NCBI GenBank assembly: GCA_017851655.1
Contig: JAFMMH010000007.1
Location: forward strand, 1-48,401
Length of the DNA stretch: 48,401 nucleotides
Origin: Flavobacteriaceae bacterium
GTDB lineage: Bacteria > Bacteroidota > Bacteroidia > Flavobacteriales > Flavobacteriaceae
Reading direction: 5' to 3'
The translations under genes and the position numbers were made by a program. The stretch's first letter is position 1. Each line of letters begins with the position of its first letter. Positions 40,645 through 46,367 of the stretch are shown in pieces. Below the pieces are notes generated by a model, which saw nothing but the letters and a program-made list of their open reading frames with translations, was not told the DNA's origin and ran no database searches.

Positions 40645-42044
40645 TCTACAGTTTCAGCTAAGGTTAAGGCCTTGTCTAAGGCGCCTAATTTATTATATAC
40701 TTCTTGCAATTCATTTTCAGGGACAGAATCGGATACAATTCCCGCACCAGCTTGATAGTGTAATTGGTTGTTTTTACTTAAAAATGAGCGGATGATGATC
40801 GCATGATTAAAATTTCCATCGAAATCTAAATAGCCAATGGCACCCCCATAAAAATTTCGTTTGCTGTTCTCGTATTGATCGATGAGTTGTAATGCCTTGT
40901 GTTTGGGAGCGCCGCTTAAAGTTCCAGCTGGAAAGGTGTCTGCAACAACACGAAAGGTTTTTGCGGCTTTTTTCATTTTACAACTAACTTTAGAAACGAG
41001 ATGAATGACATGAGAATAAAATTGTATTTCGCGATTTTTTTCAACCACGACCTCAGAGCCGTTTCTACTCAAATCATTTCGGGCTAAATCAACCAACATG
41101 ACATGTTCGCTATTCTCTTTCGGGTCTTTAGATAGGGCTAGGGCAGCGGCAGCATCCTGTTCATCATCCCCAGTTCTTTTAAAAGTTCCCGCAATCGGAT
41201 GAATTTCGGCTTTACCCTCCTGGACAATAAGCTGTGCTTCAGGAGAACTTCCAAAAATTTTAAAATCACCGTAGTCAAAATAAAATAAATATGGGGAAGG
41301 ATTAATGGAGCGAAGTGTTCTGTAAACATTAAATTCATCTCCTTTAAAACGCTGACTGAAACGACGAGATAAAACGAGCTGAAAAACGTCACCTCGGTGA
41401 CAGTGTTGCTTTCCTTTATGAACAAATTCTAAAAATTGGTCGTCGGTTAAGTTCGAACGTTTATCCCCGGTTTTTTTAAATCCAAAATTGGGTTGTTTTT
41501 TACCATTTATTAGCTGTTCTATGTGCTCGATATTATGCTCCCCATCCAAGCTATGTGAAAACAAATGAGCCTCGTGATTGAAAAGACTTATGGCAATGAT
41601 GTTTTGGTAAACAGCATAGTAAATATCAGGAATACCCTGACCAGGTTTGTTTTGGTCGAGTTTTAGTTGTTCAAAGTAACGAACAGCATCATGAGCGATG
41701 TAACCAAAAATACCATTGCTGATGAATTTGTATGGGAATTTTTTGGTTTCAAATTGTTGTGAAAAAGTGTGTATTTTTTCAGGTATATCGGTATGTTCAT
41801 CTGCTTGTATAGTTTCTTCACTACCGTCAGGGAGTTTAGTAGTGAGTTGGCCGTCTTTTAGCTTAATAGAGGCAATGGGATTACAACAAATGTAAGAAAA
41901 ATCGTTATTGTTGGCGTGGTAATCACTGCTTTCTAATAAAAGACTGTGCGGAAATACATCTCTTATTTTTAAGTATACACTCACTGGAGTGAGCGTATCT
42001 GCCAATATTTTTTTATGTTTTGATTGAAGAGTAAAACGCCTCAT
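40641..42044 (-). CDS. trpE: Anthranilate synthase component I
   Basis: Makes anthranilate from chorismate and ammonia, the committed step. The 467-residue protein has the tryptophan feedback-site motif LLES (residues 36-39, in SLLLESSDYH). The chorismate-binding core shows HRGDVFQLVLSRRFSQ, SPEAQLI, HPIAGTFKRTG, ARNDLSRNG, SHVIHLVSKV and the signature FPAGTLSGAPKHKALQLID. I chose the ATG at 42044 (MRRFTLQSK). The frame extends to 42080, but that stretch is the terminator hairpin of the attenuator and would be absent from a sensible protein. Both feedback inhibition and attenuation therefore appear to control the pathway. Confidence 0.96.
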   Translation of the reverse strand: MRRFTLQSKHKKILADTLTPVSVYLKIRDVFPHSLLLESSDYHANNNDFSYICCNPIASIKLKDGQLTTKLPDGSEETIQADEHTDIPEKIHTFSQQFETKKFPYKFISNGIFGYIAHDAVRYFEQLKLDQNKPGQGIPDIYYAVYQNIIAISLFNHEAHLFSHSLDGEHNIEHIEQLINGKKQPNFGFKKTGDKRSNLTDDQFLEFVHKGKQHCHRGDVFQLVLSRRFSQRFKGDEFNVYRTLRSINPSPYLFYFDYGDFKIFGSSPEAQLIVQEGKAEIHPIAGTFKRTGDDEQDAAAALALSKDPKENSEHVMLVDLARNDLSRNGSEVVVEKNREIQFYSHVIHLVSKVSCKMKKAAKTFRVVADTFPAGTLSGAPKHKALQLIDQYENSKRNFYGGAIGYLDFDGNFNHAIIIRSFLSKNNQLHYQAGAGIVSDSVPENELQEVYNKLGALDKALTLAETVE

Positions 42045-42056
42045 GTTATTTAAATT

Positions 42057-42085
42057 AAAAAAGGCTTGTCGTGATGACAAGCCTT
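42057..42085 (-). terminator. Intrinsic terminator of the trp attenuator
   Basis: On the minus strand AAGGCTTGTC (42085-42076), a 5-nt loop and GACAAGCCTT (42070-42061) form a perfect 10-bp stem with a GC-rich core, running into a T tract. It ends about 12 nt before the trpE ATG at 42044, so it must be read through for the operon to be expressed. Confidence 0.9.
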
Positions 42086-42113
42086 AGAATTATATGTACG
42101 GGTTGGTTCACGA
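42069..42113 (-). promoter_or_regulatory. Predicted antiterminator pairing of the trp leader
   Basis: TCGTGA (42113-42108), just after the leader-peptide stop, is complementary to TCACGA (42074-42069), which spans the terminator loop and the first base pairs of its 3' arm. ACCAACC (42107-42101) can pair instead with the GGTGGT of the Trp codons (42138-42133). A ribosome stalled at the Trp codons would free the first segment to block the terminator. Confidence 0.65.
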
Positions 42114-42115
42114 TT

Positions 42116-42169
42116 TCATTGTTGAAAAGCGTACCACCATCCGTTTAAAAAAATTATTGTTCGGTTCAT
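42116..42169 (-). CDS. trpL: trp leader peptide (17 residues, tandem Trp codons)
   Basis: The minus-strand frame from ATG at 42169 to TGA at 42118-42116 encodes MNRTIIFLNGWWYAFQQ. Residues 11 and 12 are both Trp (TGG TGG at 42139-42134). The stop lies just before the pairing segment at 42113 and about 30 nt before the terminator hairpin, the geometry of the classical enteric trp attenuator. Low charged Trp-tRNA would stall the ribosome on the tandem Trp codons and allow readthrough into trpE; ample tryptophan would let it reach the stop and permit termination. The predicted transcription start is within about 2 nt of the ATG, so the peptide may be translated from a leaderless messenger. Confidence 0.88.
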   Translation of the reverse strand: MNRTIIFLNGWWYAFQQ

Positions 42170-42219
42170 TAAATCAAATATAGTATATTTTTTGTAACCC
42201 CAATCCCCGAACAATAATT
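42152..42219 (-). repeat. 13-bp inverted repeat flanking the trp promoter, possible readthrough terminator
   Basis: Perfect inverted repeat: AATTATTGTTCGG on the minus strand at 42219-42207 and its complement at 42164-42152, with a 42-nt loop, followed by seven T residues (42153-42147). A transcript coming from yceI would contain both arms and could terminate. One starting at the trp promoter, which lies in the loop, has only the second arm. The first arm overlaps the CDGSH stop codon. Confidence 0.7.
42175..42203 (-). promoter_or_regulatory. Promoter of the trp operon
   Basis: On the minus strand TTG (42203-42201), an 18-nt gap and a perfect TAnnTTTG element TATATTTG (42182-42175). Transcription should begin near 42170, at or next to the trpL ATG (42169). 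Confidence 0.7.
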
Positions 42220-42301
42220 ATTTCTTCGCATGTGATCCATCACAATAGCCTTCTGAATTTTGTGTGTTCCCACAGGCACATTTAGGTCTTACTATTTTCA
42301 T
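42218..42301 (-). CDS. 27-residue CDGSH-type iron-sulfur microprotein
   Basis: A tiny frame from ATG at 42301 to TAA at 42220-42218. It reads MKIVRPKCACGNTQNSEG followed by YCDGSHAKK. The CDGSH hallmark is complete: Cys8, Cys10, Cys20 and His24, the C-x-C...C-D-G-S-H pattern that holds a 2Fe-2S cluster through three Cys and one His. The spacing between the second and third Cys is 9 residues, one more than in mitoNEET-type sites. It starts 3 nt after the yceI stop, so it is the third cistron of the marR-yceI operon. Known CDGSH proteins transfer electrons or clusters; whether so short a peptide binds a cluster, perhaps as a multimer, is unknown. Confidence 0.72.
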   Translation of the reverse strand: MKIVRPKCACGNTQNSEGYCDGSHAKK

Positions 42302-42304
42302 TTT

Positions 42305-42868
42305 TTAAAATTTTAAATTTACATCTAATTCGAAATCATCATAAATTGCTTTGTCTCCAAGGTTATCGAAAAAGCTGTTAGAGCCATATCGAACATCGAA
42401 TTTAGAGCGGTCAACAATTAATTTTGTGGTAGCTGAATTTCCCTCAACATGCATTTCAAAGCTTATCGGGTTAGTAATTCCTTTGATGGTTAAATCACCT
42501 TCCATCATGTAATGATTTTTCATTTTCATTTCACTTTTTGTGATTGTTAGAAGTGCTTTTGGAAATTTTTCAACTCCAAAGAAATCGTCTGATTTTAAAT
42601 GCCCTTCTAATTTTCCTTTATACTCTCCCGTAAGATCTTTGCAAACAATACTAGACATATCAACTGTAAAACTTCCTCCAGTGATTTGATCCATGTTCAT
42701 TTCTAAGCTCCCGTCACTAAGATTGATGGTTCCGTTATGTTGGCCAGTTACTTTTTTTGCTAACCATTGGATTTCACTCTGCTCAATGTCTATTTTAGTT
42801 ATGTTAGACTGGCTCCATGCTGTTGCTGCCGTAATGAATAGGGCAAGGGTAATCATTTTCATTTTCAT
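42305..42868 (-). CDS. YceI-family periplasmic lipocalin-like protein
   Basis: A 187-residue exported protein of the YceI family, whose beta-barrel binds isoprenoid quinones or similar lipids. A signal peptide (about residues 1-19, ending ATAWSQ) is followed by IDIEQSEIQWLAKKVTGQHNGTINLSDGSLEM, GGSFTVDMSSIVCKDL, GHLKSDDFFGVEKFPKALLTI and GDLTIKGITNPISFEM. DRSKFDVRYGS near the end is the family signature. It lies 14 nt after the MarR gene and 3 nt before the CDGSH microprotein gene, so it is controlled by the MarR promoter. A role in quinone or lipid stress is inferred from the family. Confidence 0.92.
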   Translation of the reverse strand: MKMKMITLALFITAATAWSQSNITKIDIEQSEIQWLAKKVTGQHNGTINLSDGSLEMNMDQITGGSFTVDMSSIVCKDLTGEYKGKLEGHLKSDDFFGVEKFPKALLTITKSEMKMKNHYMMEGDLTIKGITNPISFEMHVEGNSATTKLIVDRSKFDVRYGSNSFFDNLGDKAIYDDFELDVNLKF

Positions 42869-42882
42869 TTTTGTTTTTTTTT

Positions 42883-43299
42883 TTAGTTAACTTTCAATTG
42901 TTTCATGTACGAAACAAATTTTTCTTTATCAGTGGCTGATAAATGACCTACCATTTTATCTTCTGTGAGATCAACGATCGGGTCAATTTCTTTTAAAATT
43001 GAAAGACCATCTTTTGTGATAAATAATTCAATTTTTCTTCTATTTTCTTTACAGATGTCTCGGGCTACAAAATTTTTGTCAATGAGTTTATCGATTATTC
43101 GAGTGGTATTACTCATTTTGTTTACCATGAGTTCTTGTACAGTAGATAAGTTTGCGGGGACACCATTTTGCCCTCTTAAAATTCGGAGGACGTTGAATTG
43201 CTGCAATGAAATTCCAAAAGGTTTTAAATTTTGCGCTAGCATGTCATTGACTGCGCAACTGGTTTTTATGAATGTAATAATAAGCTCTTTTGAATTCAT
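42883..43299 (-). CDS. MarR-family transcriptional regulator
   Basis: A 138-residue winged-helix dimeric repressor. Segments: an N-terminal helical dimerisation part, ISLQQFNVLRILRGQNGVPANLSTVQELMV and the recognition helix MSNTTRIIDKLIDKNFVARDICKENRRKIELFITKDG, with the wing, then C-terminal dimerisation helices. It has one Cys near the N-terminus (about residue 15) and one in the wing (CKENRR), which could be sensing thiols. It is first in the operon with yceI and the CDGSH gene. Two TTGTA-N2-TACAA palindromes overlap its promoter, so autorepression is likely. The signal is not known. Confidence 0.92.
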   Translation of the reverse strand: MNSKELIITFIKTSCAVNDMLAQNLKPFGISLQQFNVLRILRGQNGVPANLSTVQELMVNKMSNTTRIIDKLIDKNFVARDICKENRRKIELFITKDGLSILKEIDPIVDLTEDKMVGHLSATDKEKFVSYMKQLKVN

Positions 43300-43303
43300 G
43301 GTA

Positions 43304-43330
43304 TTGTATCTACAACAATTGTATGTACAA
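43304..43330. promoter_or_regulatory. Twin MarR operators
   Basis: Two 12-bp palindromes of the form TTGTA-N2-TACAA: TTGTATCTACAA (43304-43315) and TTGTATGTACAA (43319-43330), with centres 15 bp apart. The upstream one overlaps the last three bases of the -7 element, the other lies between it and the marR ATG. This is the size and form of MarR dimer sites and predicts tight autorepression. Confidence 0.75.
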
Positions 43331-43357
43331 ATATAAACAAACTATTTTTACCTGCAA
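43328..43357 (-). promoter_or_regulatory. Promoter of the marR-yceI-CDGSH operon
   Basis: On the minus strand TTG (43357-43355), a 19-nt gap and a perfect -7 element TATATTTG (43335-43328). The start would lie near 43322, inside the operator region. A weaker plus-strand match (TTTG 43374-43377, 16 nt, TACCTTAG 43394-43401) may serve the divergent rhodanese gene. Confidence 0.65.
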
Positions 43358-43412
43358 GTTTTTTTTTGATTTGTTTGAATAATTCTGCTGTTGTACCTTA
43401 GCTAAAAAAACA

Positions 43413-43721
43413 ATGGATTTATCTCAAGAAGAGTGGGCTACAAAACAAGCTCAACACCCAGAAAGTATTATTTTAGATGTTCGGACAAGCGAAGAATACG
43501 AGGCTGGACACCTAATCAACTCAAAATTACTAGACATACGTGATCCTCAATCTTTTATGTCAGGAATGGAAACATTAGACAAATCAAAAACCTACTTTGT
43601 ATATTGTCGTTCAGGAGCTCGAAGTGCTCAAGCTTGTGAACTTTTTAAACAACAAGGAATTGAAGATTGTTATAATCTTTTGGGTGGTATTTTAGAGTGG
43701 CAAGGAGAATTAGCGATGTAA
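43413..43721 (+). CDS. Rhodanese-like domain protein
   Basis: A single-domain rhodanese of 102 residues, probably a cytoplasmic sulfur carrier or sulfurtransferase. It has ILDVRTSEEYEAGHLINSKLLDI, then the active-site loop YCRSGARSAQACELF with the persulfide-forming Cys at residue 69 (CRSGARS), and NLLGGILEWQGE. The domain is complete and the catalytic residue is present. There is no signal peptide. It is divergent from marR and 34 nt upstream of the DUF2851 gene. The physiological sulfur donor and acceptor cannot be read from the sequence. Confidence 0.93.
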   Translation: MDLSQEEWATKQAQHPESIILDVRTSEEYEAGHLINSKLLDIRDPQSFMSGMETLDKSKTYFVYCRSGARSAQACELFKQQGIEDCYNLLGGILEWQGELAM

Positions 43722-43755
43722 CTATTTAATTTTATTAGCTTCCCCAAGCTTACTT

Positions 43756-45048
43756 ATGAAAGAATCCCTACTCCATTATATATGGCGATTTCAGAAATTT
43801 TCTAAATCGGAATTGCGGACTACAAAAGGTCAGGCGATACAAGTCCTTAATCCTGGCGTTTTGAATGATTTTGGCGGTCCCGATTTTTTGGAGGCTAAAA
43901 TATATTTAGACGATTTATGTTGGACGGGTCCAGTAGAGGTGCATTTGCATTCTTCGGATTGGTTTCGTCATGGCCATCAGCTAGATGCTGCTTATGACAA
44001 TGTAATCCTTCATGTGGTTTGGGATTTTGATTTGGATGTTTGTTACCCCAGCGGGCACTCTATTCCTACCTTGAATTTGAGTCGTTACGTTAATGCAAAA
44101 ACCTTAAATCATTATCAGAATACCTTTTTACAGCAACCTAAATTTATTTCTTGCGAACAAGAGGTTTTTCAATTTTCACCAGCCCTTTGGATGTCGTATC
44201 AAGATCGTCTATTTGTAGAGCGGATGGAACAGCGGGTTTCTGAGGTACAGCATTTATTAAAACAATTAAATAATGATTGGGAAGCTGTTTTTTTTGTGTT
44301 CTTCGCCAAGGGTTTTGGTTTAAATGTTAACGGTCCTGCTTTTTATGAGATGGCAATGCACACTCCTTTTAAGAGGATTCTTCAGTTAAGGGAGGATCCA
44401 ATACAGTTGGAAGCACTTTTCCTTGGACAGTTGGGTTTATTAGATCCTCCTTTTAGAGGAAGCTATCAAGAAGAACTATTTACCCAGTATTCCTATTTTA
44501 AAACAAAATACAAACTGATACGTCCCTTGGCGCTTAAGATTAATTTTGCGAGACTCAGACCAGCAAACTTTCCTACGATTCGTATGGCTCAATTAGCTCA
44601 GATTTATTCAAAAAACGGTGCTTTATTCGATGCTGTAGTCAAACAGACTTCGCCCATTCAATGTTATTCCCTTTTTTCTACAACAGCAAGTCAGTATTGG
44701 ACAACTCATTATAATTTTGATGTAGAGAGTAAGCCAAAACCAAAGAAAATTAGCCGCGATTTTTTTGATTTACTATTGATAAATACATTGATCCCGTTGC
44801 GTTTTGCTTACGCTAAATATACAGGTAGTTCTGGCGAAACTTCGCTTTTTGATTGGGCAGAAGCAGTACCATCTGAAAAAAACAGTATTCTGAATAAGTT
44901 CAAAAAACTCAAAATCCCACAGGTAAATGCAGTTGCGAGTCAATCTCTGCTTCATCTTTATAAAAATTATTGTACTCAAAAAAAATGCCTCTCCTGTAAT
45001 GTGGGATTCAATTTAATGAAGTCCTCTGGTGAGCCTACAAACAATTAA
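43756..45048 (+). CDS. DUF2851 protein
   Basis: A 430-residue protein of the DUF2851 family, common in Bacteroidota; function unknown. The N-terminal part has ESLLHYIWRFQKF, then GQAIQVLNPGVLNDFGGPDFLEAKIYLDDLCWTGPVEVH and HSSDWFRHGHQLDAAYDNVILHVVWDFD. The acidic, His-containing pattern resembles a nuclease-like core. The C-terminus has KKCLSCNVGFNLMK with two or three Cys, possibly a metal site. No membrane segment is present. It is followed with no gap by the PspC-domain gene, so the two are cotranscribed. Confidence 0.85.
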   Translation: MKESLLHYIWRFQKFSKSELRTTKGQAIQVLNPGVLNDFGGPDFLEAKIYLDDLCWTGPVEVHLHSSDWFRHGHQLDAAYDNVILHVVWDFDLDVCYPSGHSIPTLNLSRYVNAKTLNHYQNTFLQQPKFISCEQEVFQFSPALWMSYQDRLFVERMEQRVSEVQHLLKQLNNDWEAVFFVFFAKGFGLNVNGPAFYEMAMHTPFKRILQLREDPIQLEALFLGQLGLLDPPFRGSYQEELFTQYSYFKTKYKLIRPLALKINFARLRPANFPTIRMAQLAQIYSKNGALFDAVVKQTSPIQCYSLFSTTASQYWTTHYNFDVESKPKPKKISRDFFDLLLINTLIPLRFAYAKYTGSSGETSLFDWAEAVPSEKNSILNKFKKLKIPQVNAVASQSLLHLYKNYCTQKKCLSCNVGFNLMKSSGEPTNN

Positions 45049-45300
45049 ATGAAAAAAAGTAACTTTGGTGTAATGAAGAGATCTAACAAAATTCGCCTTT
45101 TTTTTGAAAGAAACGGTTTTGCTGTTTGTACCCGAATGGCTGATTTACTTGGGATGAAGGTCAAAAGTGTTCGATTATTTTTCATTTACGCGTCCTTTAC
45201 GACCCTAGTTGGTGGTTTTGTACTTTATCTTACACTGGCCTTCTGGATAAAACTTAAAGATATGATTCACACAAAGAGAAGTTCCGTTTTCGACCTATAG
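45049..45300 (+). CDS. Small PspC-domain membrane protein
   Basis: An 83-residue single-pass protein with a PspC domain: IRLFFERNGFAVCTRMADLLGMKVKSVRLFFIYASF, then a membrane helix (about residues 45-66, TTLVGGFVLYLTLAFWIKL) and a basic tail TKRSSVFDL. PspC proteins take part in envelope stress responses in enterics, but these short flavobacterial forms have not been tied to a full Psp system, and none is present here. The ATG follows the DUF2851 stop directly; an alternative in-frame ATG at 45073 would remove eight residues without touching the domain. Confidence 0.85.
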   Translation: MKKSNFGVMKRSNKIRLFFERNGFAVCTRMADLLGMKVKSVRLFFIYASFTTLVGGFVLYLTLAFWIKLKDMIHTKRSSVFDL

Positions 45301-45301
45301 A

Positions 45302-45604
45302 ATGCACCTCATCAAATCCCCTCTTACCCGTGCACTTCTTCTTTTACTCTTAATACTTTTATTTGGAGTGATCGGTTTTTATTTGATCGAAACAAACTAT
45401 TCTCTTTTTGATGCACTGTATATGTCAGTGATTACGCTAAGCACAGTTGGATATACTGAGGTAGGGGAGTTGTCAGCTCAAGGAAGAGCCTTTGCAGTTC
45501 TTTTTATTTTGTTGGGATTTTTGATAGTTGCTATTGCTTTTCGTTTTTTGGTTGAATACATAGCAATTGACTGGAGTTTAGAAGGTTTGAAACAAAAAAA
45601 ATAA
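45302..45604 (+). CDS. Potassium channel pore subunit (two-helix ion channel), split from its RCK domain
   Basis: A 100-residue protein with two membrane helices (about residues 9-28 and 64-84) around a pore loop FDALYMSVITLSTVGYTEVG. The selectivity-filter position reads TVGYTE (residues 48-53) where classical channels have TVGYGD, so the last filter Gly is Thr. It ends in LEGLKQKK at a run of eight A (45594-45601) followed by TAA. In relatives the pore and the NAD-binding regulatory domain form one chain. Removing one A would join this frame to the next gene. It starts 1 nt after the PspC gene. Confidence 0.85.
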   Translation: MHLIKSPLTRALLLLLLILLFGVIGFYLIETNYSLFDALYMSVITLSTVGYTEVGELSAQGRAFAVLFILLGFLIVAIAFRFLVEYIAIDWSLEGLKQKK

Positions 45605-45608
45605 ACAA

Positions 45609-46310
45609 ATGATAAGTGATTTAAACGGACATACAATCGTTTGCGGCTTTGGTCGCAATGGTAGACAAGCAGTTACCCGATTAAAAAAACATGAACAACC
45701 CTATGTAGTCATTGAAATCGATGAAGTACTCATTGCTGAAAACGAAAAAGAAATATTATTCTTCAAGGGCAATGCCCTTTCCGATCAGATTTTAGAAGCT
45801 GTTGGGATTAAACGTGCAAAAAACTTAATCTGTGCTTTGCCTGATGATGCGGATAATTTATTTGTTGTTTTATCTGCAAGACAGTTACATTCTGACATTG
45901 TGATTGTGAGTCGGGTTTCAGAAGAACGAAACCAATCAAAATTGGCTTTGGCTGGTGCAAATCATGTGATAATGCCAGATAAAATTGGTGGAGATTATAT
46001 GGCTGCTCTTTTGACCGTTCCTGATCTGATTCACTTTTTAGGCACATTGGATTGGTGGCAAGAGGATACCAGTCCCAATGTTGAGGAGCTAAAACTCAGT
46101 TTGATCCCCAAAAATTATCAACAAAAATCGTTGGCTCAAATGGGTTTGCGAAAACATACAGGATGTAATGTAATTGGTTACCGAGATGGCAACGGAAAAC
46201 AATACATTAATCCCGACGCTAATTTAGTTTTAGATGTAGAAGGGAAACTGATTGTTTTGGGGACTCAGGAGGCCATAAAAAAATTAAACAAAATGTTTCA
46301 CTTAGATTAG
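45609..46310 (+). CDS. RCK (TrkA-N/TrkA-C) regulatory domain of the potassium channel
   Basis: A 233-residue cytoplasmic regulator of K+ conductance. It shows the Rossmann motif HTIVCGFGRNGRQAV (about residues 8-22), the acidic end of strand 2 in YVVIEIDE, FFKGNALSDQIL, NLICALPDDADNLFVVLSARQL and HVIMPDKIGGDYMAALLTVPDLIHFL. A TrkA-C domain follows at the C-terminus (QKSLAQMGLRKHTGCNVIGYRDGNGK...). Its ATG lies 4 nt after the pore gene stop, in the +1 frame. It may be translated separately, as RCK-only subunits are in some archaeal channels, or fused through slippage at the A8 run. Confidence 0.87.
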   Translation: MISDLNGHTIVCGFGRNGRQAVTRLKKHEQPYVVIEIDEVLIAENEKEILFFKGNALSDQILEAVGIKRAKNLICALPDDADNLFVVLSARQLHSDIVIVSRVSEERNQSKLALAGANHVIMPDKIGGDYMAALLTVPDLIHFLGTLDWWQEDTSPNVEELKLSLIPKNYQQKSLAQMGLRKHTGCNVIGYRDGNGKQYINPDANLVLDVEGKLIVLGTQEAIKKLNKMFHLD

Positions 46311-46367
46311 TTTGTTTTTCATTCCCTTTTTTGGATATTGGAGCCTCTAATCGATATAAAAATCAAA

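Noticed and set aside
42045-42080. Twelve extra N-terminal residues on TrpE
   Set aside because: They would be encoded by the terminator hairpin and T tract of the attenuator; the ATG at 42044 is the sensible start.
42116-42300. A T-box riboswitch controlling trp
   Set aside because: No T-box core or long leader is present; the leader peptide with tandem Trp codons explains the control.
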